From Aquisalibacillus elongatus (GTDB lineage: Bacteria > Bacillota > Bacilli > Bacillales > Alkalibacillaceae): DNA of 64,000 bases. Under the pieces are notes generated by a model, which saw only the letters and a list, made by a program, of their open reading frames with translations, searched no databases and was not told where the DNA came from. The DNA is taken from contig NZ_RKRF01000008.1 of the NCBI RefSeq assembly GCF_003843875.1, positions 186,001 to 250,000 of the forward strand, written 5' to 3'. Below are positions 48,005 to 63,885 of the stretch, in pieces. The position numbers were made by a program, and so were the translations under genes. The stretch's first letter is position 1; each line of letters opens with the position of its first letter.

Positions 48005-49144
48005 ATGAAAAATATTAAGGTCATGACGATTTTTGGAACCAGACCAGAAGCAATCAAAATGGCCCCGTTAGTTCTAGAATTGCAAAAACGTTCGAGTGAA
48101 TTTGAACCAATTGTTACAGTGACCGCGCAGCACCGTGAAATGCTTGATCAAGTATTAAACATTTTTGGCATTGAGCCGGATATAGATTTAAATATTATGA
48201 AGAAAAAGCAAACGCTTGCGCAAATTACGACTCGTGCACTTGAGGGCTTAGATGAGGTCATGAAAGAAGCAAGGCCAGATATCGTCCTCGTCCACGGTGA
48301 TACCACGACGACATTTGCGGCGAGTCTTGCTGCCTTTTACAACAAAATTCCAGTCGGACATGTTGAAGCAGGCCTTAGAACGTGGAATAAATATTCGCCG
48401 TTCCCTGAAGAAATTAACCGCCAGGCAACGGGCGTATTGGCAGACCTGCATTTTGCTCCAACGACTCAATCGAAACAAAACTTACTAAACGAAAATAAAG
48501 ATGAAGAACAGATCTTTATTACTGGGAACACAGCTATTGATGCGCTTCAGACAACGGTATCGGAGAACTATAAGCACGAAGTTTTACGAAAAGCTGAAGG
48601 TAAGCGTTTAGTTCTCGTGACGGCACACCGTCGAGAAAATATAGGCGAAAACATGGACCAGATGTTCCGTGCGATCAGACGTATTGCTGATGTGCACGAA
48701 GATGTCGAAGTTGTATATCCTGTACACCTAAATCCGGTCGTTCAGGAAACGGCGAAAAAATGGCTTGATGACCACGATCGTATACAATTAATCGAACCGC
48801 TTGAAGTCATCGATTTTCACAATTTCGCATCGAACGCGCATTTAATTTTAACTGACTCTGGTGGTGTGCAGGAAGAAGCGCCATCACTTGGGGTGCCGGT
48901 ACTTGTTCTTCGCGATACTACCGAGCGACCAGAAGGAATAGATGCTGGCACGCTTAAGCTTGCCGGAACTGATGAAGAGAATATCTTTAACATGGCCGAT
49001 TTACTTTTATCAAATGATGATGAACATAAGAAAATGGCTCATGCTTCGAACCCATACGGTGACGGACAAGCGTCAAGACGGATTGCAGATGCGATTAATT
49101 ATTACTTTAATAAAAATGACCAAAAACCAGATGAGTTTTTATAA
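48005..49144 (+). CDS. mnaA: UDP-N-acetylglucosamine 2-epimerase (non-hydrolysing)
   Basis: Makes UDP-ManNAc for teichoic-acid linkage units or other surface polymers. 379 residues with the GT-B-like fold: IFGTRPEAIKMAPLV at the N-terminus, HGDTTTTFAASLAAF near residue 96, GHVEAGLRTW near 118, FPEEINRQ near 133, and ILTDSGGVQEEAPSLGVPVLVLRDTTERPEG near 280 (two halves around PSLG). ATG 48005 is nine bases from AAGGA, whereas ATG 47996 touches it. Confidence 0.95.
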   Translation: MKNIKVMTIFGTRPEAIKMAPLVLELQKRSSEFEPIVTVTAQHREMLDQVLNIFGIEPDIDLNIMKKKQTLAQITTRALEGLDEVMKEARPDIVLVHGDTTTTFAASLAAFYNKIPVGHVEAGLRTWNKYSPFPEEINRQATGVLADLHFAPTTQSKQNLLNENKDEEQIFITGNTAIDALQTTVSENYKHEVLRKAEGKRLVLVTAHRRENIGENMDQMFRAIRRIADVHEDVEVVYPVHLNPVVQETAKKWLDDHDRIQLIEPLEVIDFHNFASNAHLILTDSGGVQEEAPSLGVPVLVLRDTTERPEGIDAGTLKLAGTDEENIFNMADLLLSNDDEHKKMAHASNPYGDGQASRRIADAINYYFNKNDQKPDEFL

Positions 49145-49206
49145 GATTAAAGCGGTTGAGAGGAAGTTTATAGACGAGTTTAAAAAGACAATCGTTACAA
49201 ATAATA

Positions 49207-49333
49207 GTTAGCGTAGTCAAAAAGCGCAGACTCCTGCAGGAACAGCACGAGCTGAAAATCACGCAAAACTCACGGTAGTGAGTTTTGGGAAGTTGAAGCC
49301 GTGCCTGCGGAAAGCGGAGCTATTTGACGGAGC
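49207..49333 (+). repeat. long Bacillaceae intergenic repeat, copy 1
   Basis: Contains GACTCCTGCAGGAACAGC, CACGAGCTGAAAATCACG, the perfect hairpin AAAACTCAC/GTGAGTTTT and GCCGTGCCTGCGGAAAGC. About 90 bases are nearly identical, in reverse orientation, to 62657-62747. The rest of the 326-base gap before the protease gene carries only a short AT-rich promoter-like stretch. Confidence 0.8.
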
Positions 49334-49470
49334 GTGTGAGGAACTCCGTACTATGATGTATAACGTTGATCATAATACGGGGTTTTTATTATACCTTTTT
49401 TCTTTCCCCAGCATGACTTTCCACTTTTTTCACACACTAAGGTTAAACTAGCTTTGAAGGAGCAGTAGCT

Positions 49471-51600
49471 ATGAAAAAGTGGATTCCATTATTCATCATC
49501 TTACTTATACCAATCAACGTTCACGCCGATGAGTCCACTTGGATTATTGAAGTGACTGACGATCCGCATGATGTTAAAGAACATATAGAGGATTATTATC
49601 CGCTAGTTCAAATTGAGTACGTTTATGATACGTTAATGGACGCCGTTGCAGTTACGGGAAAGCAGCGCCATATTAAAGACCTTCATGATGAGCAGTATGT
49701 GGCGTCAGTTAATCAAGTAGAGTCGTATTCGGTTCCGAATCAGAAGCCTGAAAAAATTCATCCCGAACGTGCGCGCTACCATCCGGATACGATGTCTTAC
49801 ACCGGTGAGGGCGTTAAAGTTGGCGTGATTGATACAGGCATAGATTATCAACACCCAGATTTAGAAAAAAATTATCAGGGCGGGTTTGATGTCGTCGATT
49901 TTGACGAAGATCCGATGGAAACGACGCCTGAAGATGGTATGCCAACTCTTCACGGAACGCACGTATCAGGCATTATTGCGGGTAATGGTACGATGCAAGG
50001 CGTCGCACCAGATGCTGACATTTATAGTTATAGGGCACTAGGGCCAGGCGGTTCTGGCACAACTGCTCAAATCATTGCAGCATTAGAGCAAGCAGTGAAA
50101 GACGGCATGGATATGGTTAACATGTCGCTCGGGAGCGAAACGAATAGCCCGGATGACCCAATGACAAAAGCCGTGGATCGTGCTGTTGAAATGGGAACGA
50201 TCGTCGTTGTTGCTAATGGGAATAGTGGGCCAGGCGACTGGACGGTAGGTTCGCCTGCCACATCTGAAAAAGCCATTTCGGTCGGTGCTGCTATTACGGA
50301 ACAAGAAATTCCGCAAATCCAAACCAAAGATTCAAATGTGATTCAAGTCCGCTCACTACCATTAACACCTGAGTGGGATTTTAAACGCGACCTACCAATT
50401 GAAGTGGCTCGCAACCCTGAAGATCTCCAAGAAACCATTCACGACCGGGTCATTCTTACAGAAAAAGGCGACACCCCTTTTTACGAACTAATTAAGACCT
50501 TAGAAGAAAAAGGAGCAACCGCCTTAATCATCTACAGTCATCCAGAAGACGACCCCAACCAATGGGAGTTCGCTCAAACGCCATTCCCAGTAGCGTATGT
50601 AACAGAAGAAGAAGCTCAAATGCTTATGGAAGGGGACTCATGGCTATCAACCCGTTACACCACGTTAAAAAATACCTTAGCACCGTTTAGCTCAAGAGGC
50701 CCGGTTGCGTCATCTTGGAACATTAAACCTGATTTGATTGCACCGGGCGTTGAAATTGTGAGCACGATCCCTGACGGTTACGCGTCGTTACAGGGAACGA
50801 GTATGGCGGCGCCTTATGTGACAGGTGTTCTGGCTTTATTAAAACAAGCTTACCCCCACGATACACCTGAGCAACTGAAATCACGCCTTCTGTCATCTAC
50901 CGAACTTTTTAAATCAGAAGAGGGCCTGTTATCACCTTCAGAGCAGGGCACAGGGTTTATCGACACTGAAAAAGCGGTTAATCAACCTTACGCCATCAAC
51001 CAAAACAGACTCAACTTTGGAAAAATTGAAGATACCCAAAAACGGGTCGAGCAAACGATCGAAGTAACGAATCATGAAAGTCAACCTTTAACCGTACGCT
51101 TTGACATACCAAAACGAGAAAACGGCCTTATTTGGGACTTACCGATGACCACAACGATTTCACCTCAAACGAAGCGTTCATTTAAGATCGGTGCTTCAAT
51201 TACACCAGACCGAATGGCGGAAGGGACGCAACAAGGTTACTTAGAAATGACCTTAGGTGGAGAGACCAAGGAATTACCTTACTTATTTATTAACGAAACG
51301 TCAGACTATCCAAGAATTACCGGATTTGAAATTGATATGGCACCTTTTCAACAAGAGAAATTAACATTAAGATTTTATTTGAACGAAAAAATTGATCAAT
51401 TGTCCATGGCGTTAGTCGACACTCAGTCACTTAAAACAACCGATTTATTTACCGAAACCGATCTTCCATCGGGTATGTTTGAAAAAGAGTTTGAGATCAG
51501 TAAACTTCCAAAAGGAGAACTTACGGCAATCTTTCAAATCGAACAGGAAGGCGAAGTATTATTTGAGAAACAAGACCTTTATATCCCGGGTGCAGAATAA
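49471..51600 (+). CDS. secreted subtilisin-family serine protease (Vpr-like)
   Basis: Exported S8 peptidase of 709 residues. The signal peptide covers about residues 1-19 (WIPLFIILLIPINVHA). An inhibitor I9-like prodomain follows, up to about residue 95. The catalytic triad is Asp in VGVIDTGIDYQHPDL near 121, His in HGTHVSGIIAG near 160 and Ser in QGTSMAAPYVTGVLALLK near 445. A protease-associated domain insert lies near 300-390, and a beta-rich C-terminal region follows. The layout is that of Vpr, but shorter. GGAGCAG precedes ATG 49471. The gene is not usually found between mnaA and the atp operon. Confidence 0.92.
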   Translation: MKKWIPLFIILLIPINVHADESTWIIEVTDDPHDVKEHIEDYYPLVQIEYVYDTLMDAVAVTGKQRHIKDLHDEQYVASVNQVESYSVPNQKPEKIHPERARYHPDTMSYTGEGVKVGVIDTGIDYQHPDLEKNYQGGFDVVDFDEDPMETTPEDGMPTLHGTHVSGIIAGNGTMQGVAPDADIYSYRALGPGGSGTTAQIIAALEQAVKDGMDMVNMSLGSETNSPDDPMTKAVDRAVEMGTIVVVANGNSGPGDWTVGSPATSEKAISVGAAITEQEIPQIQTKDSNVIQVRSLPLTPEWDFKRDLPIEVARNPEDLQETIHDRVILTEKGDTPFYELIKTLEEKGATALIIYSHPEDDPNQWEFAQTPFPVAYVTEEEAQMLMEGDSWLSTRYTTLKNTLAPFSSRGPVASSWNIKPDLIAPGVEIVSTIPDGYASLQGTSMAAPYVTGVLALLKQAYPHDTPEQLKSRLLSSTELFKSEEGLLSPSEQGTGFIDTEKAVNQPYAINQNRLNFGKIEDTQKRVEQTIEVTNHESQPLTVRFDIPKRENGLIWDLPMTTTISPQTKRSFKIGASITPDRMAEGTQQGYLEMTLGGETKELPYLFINETSDYPRITGFEIDMAPFQQEKLTLRFYLNEKIDQLSMALVDTQSLKTTDLFTETDLPSGMFEKEFEISKLPKGELTAIFQIEQEGEVLFEKQDLYIPGAE

Positions 51601-51672
51601 CTTTAGTAAAAGCGTTTTCAAAAAATATGTGATATCTGTCACAAAGTTGTTTCAAATTCTATGTATTTACAA

Positions 51673-51809
51673 TTGACTTTAAAATAGACCTATTGTAATC
51701 TAATTTAGTGTGGGCAATTGTTTTGAGACTATTTTTTTGTCTTAAAATTTTGCCTTTATCTACAAAGAAAAAGTCCTGCAAGATAGTGGGAAATTAATAC
51801 GTTTTCCAC
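51673..51809 (+). promoter_or_regulatory. atp operon promoter and leader
   Basis: TTGACT (51673) is followed after 17 bases by TAATCT (51696), a candidate SigA promoter. The ~125-base leader ends with a small hairpin GTGGGAAA/TTTTCCAC (51786-51809) just before the first gene. No terminator for the protease gene was found in the 236-base gap. Confidence 0.5.
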
Positions 51810-51827
51810 CTACTTATTCGGAATGGA

Positions 51828-52049
51828 GTGGTATCTCTGAATAAACATCCACTTCAAGGTATGGCAATCACTGCAAGTATTTTAAGTTATTTATCCGGGT
51901 CAACCATCGTCGGTGTATTAGCCGGACGTTGGTTAGATGGTTATTTTGACACTTCCCCGTTGTTTTTAATTATCGGTCTTCTACTAGGGCTGGCTTCTGG
52001 TGTGTATGGTATGATCTTGTTGGTAAAAAAGTTTTTAGGAGACGAGTAA
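51828..52049 (+). CDS. atpZ: AtpZ/AtpI-family membrane protein, first gene of the atp operon
   Basis: Two-helix membrane protein of about 70-73 residues, with GMAITASILSYLSGSTIVGVLAGRWLDGYFD and FLIIGLLLGLASGVYGMILLVKKFL (each containing one helix). This matches the small AtpZ (AtpQ) protein that precedes AtpI in many Bacillaceae and has been tied to Mg/Ca handling near the synthase. The start is unclear: GTG 51828 overlaps the likely RBS GGAG, while CTG 51837 lies eight bases after it. No ATG exists upstream of Met12. Confidence 0.8.
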   Translation: MVSLNKHPLQGMAITASILSYLSGSTIVGVLAGRWLDGYFDTSPLFLIIGLLLGLASGVYGMILLVKKFLGDE

Positions 52050-52050
52050 G

Positions 52051-53170
<1,120 letters not shown>

Positions 53171-53272
53171 TTTTTAAGTGGACAAGTACTTAGCAAATGC
53201 TAGGTATTTCAATAAAGTCATTCGTCAAATAAGACGATGGTGAAATCAAACTATTTTATAAATATATCTTGA

Positions 53273-53494
<222 letters not shown>

Positions 53495-53510
53495 TTTACG
53501 ACAACAATTG

Positions 53511-53545
53511 AATGGCGAAGACGACCCAAAACGGCCTTCGCCATT
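53511..53545 (+). other. intra-operon hairpin after atpE
   Basis: AATGGCGAAG and CTTCGCCATT form a perfect 10-bp stem without a T run. It probably stabilises the atpE message or partly stops polymerase, raising c-subunit output. Confidence 0.7.
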
Positions 53546-53583
53546 CCTTTATGTGTTAAACACGAGAAAATGTGAGGAGTTAG

Positions 53584-56182
<2,599 letters not shown>

Positions 56183-56212
56183 TTTATATGAAGTCTCGAA
56201 AAAAGGTGGTGA

Positions 56213-58512
<2,300 letters not shown>

Positions 58513-58516
58513 AAAT

Positions 58517-58977
<461 letters not shown>

Positions 58978-58987
58978 CATGACTGGA

Positions 58988-59018
58988 AGACCTGACAAGA
59001 CGTCAGGTCTTTTCGTTT
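58988..59018 (+). terminator. terminator of the atp operon
   Basis: AGACCTGAC and GTCAGGTCT form a 9-bp stem with a five-base loop, followed by TTTTCGTTT. Confidence 0.9.
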
Positions 59019-59110
59019 AGCATAGGAAGCAACTAGGTTTATAGCGGAAATGATGTTTTATGTCGATATTCCCCGGGAAATGTTAAATAAGAACGAATTG
59101 AGGTGCAAAC

Positions 59111-59344
59111 ATGTTTGCTGATATTGCAATTGATGCAATTGTATTTATGCTAATGCATATCATCTTTATAATTTTAGCTTGGAAAGCATTAGAAGCTGTT
59201 CAACTCGAACGAATTTTTAAGAAAAACAAAATCGTAGAAAGCCGAATTTTCTACCTGATGCTCTCGATCATGCTAGGTTCTACCGTTAGTAACTTTTTCA
59301 TAGATTTTATAAAATGGTCGAGACAACTGCAACATTTAATTTAA
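59111..59344 (+). CDS. ywzB: DUF1146 membrane protein YwzB
   Basis: Membrane protein of 77 residues with two helices (about 8-28 and 45-66) joined by the basic loop LERIFKKNKIVESRIF. Length, layout and position between atpC and ywmB match B. subtilis YwzB. Function is unknown. GAGGTG lies six bases before ATG 59111. Confidence 0.85.
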   Translation: MFADIAIDAIVFMLMHIIFIILAWKALEAVQLERIFKKNKIVESRIFYLMLSIMLGSTVSNFFIDFIKWSRQLQHLI

Positions 59345-59408
59345 AGGTATAAGATACATCGGCTTTGTCTATCCTTATAACAATTAAAGTGTTATAGGGG
59401 GATAAAGC

Positions 59409-60059
59409 ATGAGATGGGTTGCTCTTTTCAGTATTATTGTAAGTATGGTTTTAGTCTTGTTCTATCAATCTAGTAATACAACGTATGCCGATTTACAAGA
59501 ATTTGAGAAAATAGCTCAATACTTTGATCAAGATCATTATGAGCTTAAAGAAGTTATGGTCATGACACATGTCACGGTTCAATCAGATGAGGCAGAGCAG
59601 TTTTTAGAAAGCTTCCAATTGAACGGTCAAAAACCTGGTTATATGGACGAAAAATTTAATGTGATTAATATTAGTGAAAATCGGGTAAAGGTTTTATATG
59701 AATTTACTTCCGATGAGTGGAGCAACGAAACGAAGATATATCTAAATAATAGATTGTCAGACAGCAAATTTCGACGTTTTTTTGAAAAAGGACCAATTTA
59801 CTCTTGTTTTCAAGCCCAAACTGATGCTAAAATAAGTAGTAATTTTATAACTTCTGAGATTCGTAACTATTTTGATGTTAACAAAGTAAATGAAATGATA
59901 GAAAATAATTTTACCGTAATAAGTGGAGCAACAGAACAATTCGATCAATATATACCAATGGACGACGAAAAAATTAATATTCAATATGCCGTAAGAGACG
60001 AAGAAAATGAGCAAAAAACCGTAACAATTGGAACACCTATCTTGGTTATTGAATATTAA
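59409..60059 (+). CDS. ywmB: YwmB family secreted protein (DUF1779)
   Basis: A 216-residue protein with an N-terminal signal or anchor segment ([19 protein letters not shown], residues 4-22). The extracytoplasmic domain is of the TATA-binding-like fold, as reported for YwmB. The family is sporadically linked to sporulation and the envelope, but its role is not known. RBS TAGGGGG precedes ATG 59409. It sits directly before murAA, as in B. subtilis. Confidence 0.85.
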   Translation: MRWVALFSIIVSMVLVLFYQSSNTTYADLQEFEKIAQYFDQDHYELKEVMVMTHVTVQSDEAEQFLESFQLNGQKPGYMDEKFNVINISENRVKVLYEFTSDEWSNETKIYLNNRLSDSKFRRFFEKGPIYSCFQAQTDAKISSNFITSEIRNYFDVNKVNEMIENNFTVISGATEQFDQYIPMDDEKINIQYAVRDEENEQKTVTIGTPILVIEY

Positions 60060-60094
60060 ATAACATACGGAATATCGACACGGAGGGAAAAACC

Positions 60095-61405
60095 TTGGAA
60101 AAAATCATAGTATCCGGTGGGAACCAGTTACATGGTGCGGTGAAAGTTGAAGGAGCAAAAAACGCCGTATTACCAGTCATTGCAGCTAGTATTATGGCTA
60201 GTGAAGGAAAAAGCACTCTATATCAAGTTCCTGATTTAGCCGATGTTGATACCATTAGTGAAGTTCTAAGATATATGAATATAAATGTTTTGAAATCTAA
60301 CAATCAACTAATGATTGATGCTTCAGAACAACTGAAGACAGAAACACCTTTTGAATATGTTAGAAAAATGAGAGCATCGGTACTCGTATTAGGGCCGTTG
60401 TTAGCTCGTTATGGCCATGCGAAGGTTGCGATGCCAGGAGGATGTGCAATTGGTTCACGACCAATTGACCAACATCTAAAAGGCTTCGAAGCCATGGGGG
60501 CAGAAATTCATGTAGGAAATGGCTATGTGGAAGCTTATGTACCTGAAAAACTAGTAGGTGCTCGTATTTATTTAGACGTTCCAAGTGTAGGCGCAACTGA
60601 GAATCTTATGATGGCAGCAGCACTAGCTAAAGGAACGACGATTATCGAAAACTGTGCGAGAGAACCAGAAATTACAGATTTAGCTAATTATATTAACCAA
60701 ATGGGTGGCAAAATTGTTGGTGCTGGTACAGAGACAATCCGCATCGAAGGCGTACCATCTTTACAAGGTGTCGAACACACAATTATTCCAGACCGTATAG
60801 AAGCAGGTACATTTATGGTCGCAGCCGCTGTTTCAGGAGGCGACGTTCTAGTTGAAGGAGCCATTCCTGATCATTTGAGTTCATTAACTGCAAAAATGCG
60901 AGAAATGGGAGTGCGTATTGAAGAATACGAAAATAGTATTCGCGTAGTGGGCAATGGTGAATTAAGAGGTGTAGACATTAAAACTCTACCATACCCAGGA
61001 TTTCCGACAGACTTACAATCTCAATTTATGGCATTAACTATGGTAGCTAAAGGAACTAGTGTTATAACAGAGACTGTTTTTGAAAACCGTTTTATGCACG
61101 TAGAAGAGTTCAGACGTATGAATGCTATTGCTAAAATTGAAGGCAGAAGTGCCATTATCGAAGGCCCATCTTCTTTGCAAGGTGCTGAAGTTGCGGCAAC
61201 CGATTTACGAGCAGCTGCCGCATTAATTATTGCAGGACTTGTGGCTGAAGGCCATACTATTGTAACGGAACTTAAACACTTAGATCGCGGTTATGTGAAC
61301 TTTGAAGAAAAACTTCGCGGCTTAGGTGCGAAGATTGAACGCATATCCGAGGAAAGCGATAAAATCGACCAAGTTATAAATGATGAGATAGCACAATCTA
61401 GTTAA
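60095..61405 (+). CDS. murAA: UDP-N-acetylglucosamine 1-carboxyvinyltransferase MurAA
   Basis: Main copy of the first peptidoglycan-pathway enzyme, 436 residues. [10 protein letters not shown] near residue 22 binds substrate, and Cys117 in [15 protein letters not shown] is the PEP/fosfomycin residue. It aligns throughout with the paralogue at 31924 (for example [35 protein letters not shown]). The start is TTG 60095 with GGAGGG upstream. The order ywmB-murAA-spoIID matches B. subtilis. Confidence 0.96.
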   Translation: MEKIIVSGGNQLHGAVKVEGAKNAVLPVIAASIMASEGKSTLYQVPDLADVDTISEVLRYMNINVLKSNNQLMIDASEQLKTETPFEYVRKMRASVLVLGPLLARYGHAKVAMPGGCAIGSRPIDQHLKGFEAMGAEIHVGNGYVEAYVPEKLVGARIYLDVPSVGATENLMMAAALAKGTTIIENCAREPEITDLANYINQMGGKIVGAGTETIRIEGVPSLQGVEHTIIPDRIEAGTFMVAAAVSGGDVLVEGAIPDHLSSLTAKMREMGVRIEEYENSIRVVGNGELRGVDIKTLPYPGFPTDLQSQFMALTMVAKGTSVITETVFENRFMHVEEFRRMNAIAKIEGRSAIIEGPSSLQGAEVAATDLRAAAALIIAGLVAEGHTIVTELKHLDRGYVNFEEKLRGLGAKIERISEESDKIDQVINDEIAQSS

Positions 61406-61432
61406 AAAAAGCGGCGAATGCCGCTTTTTTTA
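61404..61432 (+). terminator. terminator after murAA
   Basis: AAAAAAAGCGGC and GCCGCTTTTTTT form a perfect stem with a GAAT loop that overlaps the stop codon. Confidence 0.95.
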
Positions 61433-61575
61433 TGTTTAAGAGATAATATAGACAGCCTCCGATCTAATAGTGTATAAGGGTTTAAAAAATAAATCTATTT
61501 TATGGTTCTATTAAAACCTTTTTGGGAATAATCATATTGATAGATAGAGAATGACACAAAGGAGGAGCTGTCGAT

Positions 61576-62571
61576 ATGAATATCAAAAAAGAAGGCGTTA
61601 TCCTAGGATCCATACTAATCGCCGTTATGACCATCTTACCAGCCATTGTGGTCATTCCATTCTCAGAAGCTTCGACTACACCAGTGAATATGTCAGAAGT
61701 TGAAGAAATGGAATTAGACACAGAGGACCAACCAATCGTCAAAGTTAAACGACAACAGACTGATGAGATCGAAGAAGTCCCCTTAGAAACATATGTAACA
61801 TCCGTCGTATCATCCGAAGTCCCGGCAAGTTTTGAACTTGAAGCGATTAAAGCACAGGCATTAGCCGCTAGAACGTACATCGTGCAAAAATTAGCCGAAA
61901 CTGATGACACTGATGAATACCATGTGACCGACACTGTTCAACATCAAGTTTATAAAAATTTGGATGAGTTAAGGTCTACATGGGGAGTCGATTATTCATG
62001 GAAGATTAATAAAATTAAAGAGGCAGTTAAAGAAACAGAAGGACAGATTATTACTTATAGTGGAACACCGATTGCCGCACAATTTTTTTCAACGAGTAAC
62101 GGGTTTACCGAAAACGCTGAAGACTACTGGCAAAATGAAGTCCCATATTTAAAGAGCGTTAGCAGCCCTTGGGATGAACGATCACCGGAATTTATGGAAC
62201 AACAAATTCTCTCACGGAGCGAAGTTGTAAGTAAGCTTGGGATTGATTCCCCGACGATTAACGTGACTGATACAGTCCGAACTGAAAGTCAACGAATTAA
62301 GGAAATTACGATTAACGGTAAAACATTTTCCGGTCGGGAAGTCCGCGAATTATTAGGTTTACGATCGAACGACTTCACCATTCAAGCAAAAGGTGACCAT
62401 ATTATTTTTACGACAAAAGGCTACGGCCATGGAGTCGGAATGAGTCAATACGGTGCAAACGGCATGGCAGAGGACGGAAAGGGCTATCAAGAGATCGTCA
62501 AACACTACTATCAAGGCGTCGATATCTCAAACGTCCAAGAAGTGATAGACACCCTAAGTGCTATGAATTAA
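61576..62571 (+). CDS. spoIID: SpoIID, lytic transglycosylase of engulfment
   Basis: Membrane-anchored enzyme of the SpoIID/SpoIIM/SpoIIP complex that drives engulfment by cutting denuded glycan. 331 residues. The N-terminal membrane segment covers residues 9-29. VPLETYVTSVVSSEVPASFELEAIKAQALAARTY (here noted as SSEVPASFELEAIKAQALA) contains the catalytic Glu. AQFFSTSNGFTENAEDYW and GYGHGVGMSQYGANGMA are the other signatures. AAAGGAGG precedes the ATG. A CATATTGA box at 61533 could be a SigE -10, but no good -35 was found. Confidence 0.95.
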   Translation: MNIKKEGVILGSILIAVMTILPAIVVIPFSEASTTPVNMSEVEEMELDTEDQPIVKVKRQQTDEIEEVPLETYVTSVVSSEVPASFELEAIKAQALAARTYIVQKLAETDDTDEYHVTDTVQHQVYKNLDELRSTWGVDYSWKINKIKEAVKETEGQIITYSGTPIAAQFFSTSNGFTENAEDYWQNEVPYLKSVSSPWDERSPEFMEQQILSRSEVVSKLGIDSPTINVTDTVRTESQRIKEITINGKTFSGREVRELLGLRSNDFTIQAKGDHIIFTTKGYGHGVGMSQYGANGMAEDGKGYQEIVKHYYQGVDISNVQEVIDTLSAMN

Positions 62572-62609
62572 AGAAGAAGCTGAAACAAAAGTTTATAAGT
62601 AAAATACAG

Positions 62610-62653
62610 ACCGTACAATGTGTAAATCATAAAATCATTGTACGGTTTTTCTT
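62610..62653 (+). terminator. terminator after spoIID
   Basis: ACCGTACAATG and CATTGTACGGT form a perfect 11-bp stem around 15 bases, followed by TTTTCTT. Confidence 0.9.
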
Positions 62654-62656
62654 ATA

Positions 62657-62850
62657 CCGCTCTGTCAAAAAGCTCCGCTTTCCGCAGGCACGGCTTCAAC
62701 TTCCCAAAACTCACTACCGTGAGTTTTGCGTGATTTTCAGCTCGTGCTGTTCTGCGACGAACTGGACGTTCTAGTGTCGGCGTTGGCCACAGGACGTGGC
62801 CGTATTTAGCCGACCCGGAGTCTCCACTTTTTGACTACGCTGATTAAGTC
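62657..62850 (-). repeat. long Bacillaceae intergenic repeat, copy 2 (with insert)
   Basis: Reverse-orientation copy of the element at 49207, nearly identical from GTCAAAAAGC through AACAGCACGAGC on its strand. About 65 extra bases follow, containing GGCCACGTCCTGTGGCC and GAACGTCCAGTTC, small palindromes absent from copy 1. Both ends keep GCGTAGTCAAAAAG flanks. The next 170 bases to the spoIIQ promoter hold no gene or clear structure. Confidence 0.8.
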
Positions 62851-63020
62851 GTCTATTACACTTTTCATTTAACTTTTGTCTTAGCCTGTTAAATTAATGG
62901 GAAAAATGAACGTACCCACTGGGCAACAGCACCCACCCCATTTAACAACCCTAAAATTTCTTATTCTGCCCGAAAACTCGATAAAAATCAGGAAATTTTT
63001 AAAAAATTTGCGGTTCGCAT

Positions 63021-63052
63021 GTATATATTCCTTCTTTTTCGTTCAGAATGTT
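63021..63052 (+). promoter_or_regulatory. candidate SigF promoter of spoIIQ
   Basis: GTATA (63021) is followed after 15 bases by GTTCAGAATGTT (63041-63052), which fits the SigF pattern GyATA and GGnnAnAnTnT except for one G. In B. subtilis spoIIQ is SigF-dependent. Confidence 0.5.
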
Positions 63053-63068
63053 GCTGAGGTGATGAAAT

Positions 63069-63737
63069 ATGAATGAAAAGGAAAGGAAATTGATGCGTGA
63101 ATCTAAGTGGAAAAGCTTAACGCGTCAACGCTGGTTTTACCCAGCACTGTACATCACTCTGGTTGCTGTCATTTTAGCGGGGGTTATGATTTATCAATTC
63201 CAGGCATCTGATGTTACGGATAACGATGCTCAAAATGAGGAAAACCCAAGCCAAGTGGCAGATCAAAACGGAGATGATGATTCTGTTCCAGTAGTCGCTG
63301 ATCAAGAGGATTTAGTCATGCCGACACTATTAGGGGATCAAGCTGAAATCATTACAAATTTTTATGACGCTGAAGCAACGGATGAAGAACAAGAAAATGC
63401 ACTAATTTTCTACAACAACAACTATTACCAGAGTAAAGGCGTCGACATTACTTCAAAAGATGGAGAGCCATTTGAAGTAATCGCTTCCCTAAGCGGTACA
63501 GTGTCTAAAGTTTACGAAGATGATCTAGAAGGTCAAGTCATTGAAATTGAACATGACGATACGCGCACCACATATTATGGTAGTCTATCCGAAACAAATG
63601 TTTCAGAAGGCGATGATGTAACTCAAGGTGATGTGATTGGCGTTTCTGGAACAAACGTCTACGGAGATGAAGAAATGACAAAAGTACACTTCAGACTCCT
63701 TGAAGACGGAGAACCTGTAGATCCTGAATTTCAATAA
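63069..63737 (+). CDS. spoIIQ: SpoIIQ, forespore channel and engulfment protein
   Basis: Forespore membrane protein that binds SpoIIIAH across the intermembrane space. 222 residues. One membrane helix (residues 19-41, WFYPALYITLVAVILAGVMIY), an acidic linker, then a degenerate LytM/M23 domain. The first metal ligand of active M23 enzymes (GHxGxD) is replaced in YYQSKGVDITS, while VHFRL keeps a later His, so the domain is probably inactive as in B. subtilis. GAGGTG lies ten bases before ATG. Confidence 0.93.
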   Translation: MNEKERKLMRESKWKSLTRQRWFYPALYITLVAVILAGVMIYQFQASDVTDNDAQNEENPSQVADQNGDDDSVPVVADQEDLVMPTLLGDQAEIITNFYDAEATDEEQENALIFYNNNYYQSKGVDITSKDGEPFEVIASLSGTVSKVYEDDLEGQVIEIEHDDTRTTYYGSLSETNVSEGDDVTQGDVIGVSGTNVYGDEEMTKVHFRLLEDGEPVDPEFQ

Positions 63738-63744
63738 TAAGGAA

Positions 63745-63787
63745 CAAAAAATTCCTCGCCGAGTCATTTGGGCGAGGAATTTTTGTG
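63745..63787 (+). terminator. terminator after spoIIQ
   Basis: AAAAATTCCTCGCC and GGGCGAGGAATTTTT form a long stem around nine bases, followed by GTGTT. Confidence 0.93.
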
Positions 63788-63885
63788 TTATATGACAGAA
63801 GACGTGAACTGTTTAACATATTTCCTTCAACTCCTGAATAAACTGTACCATCACATCTTTAGAGGGACATCAGGAGGCGAGGAGT

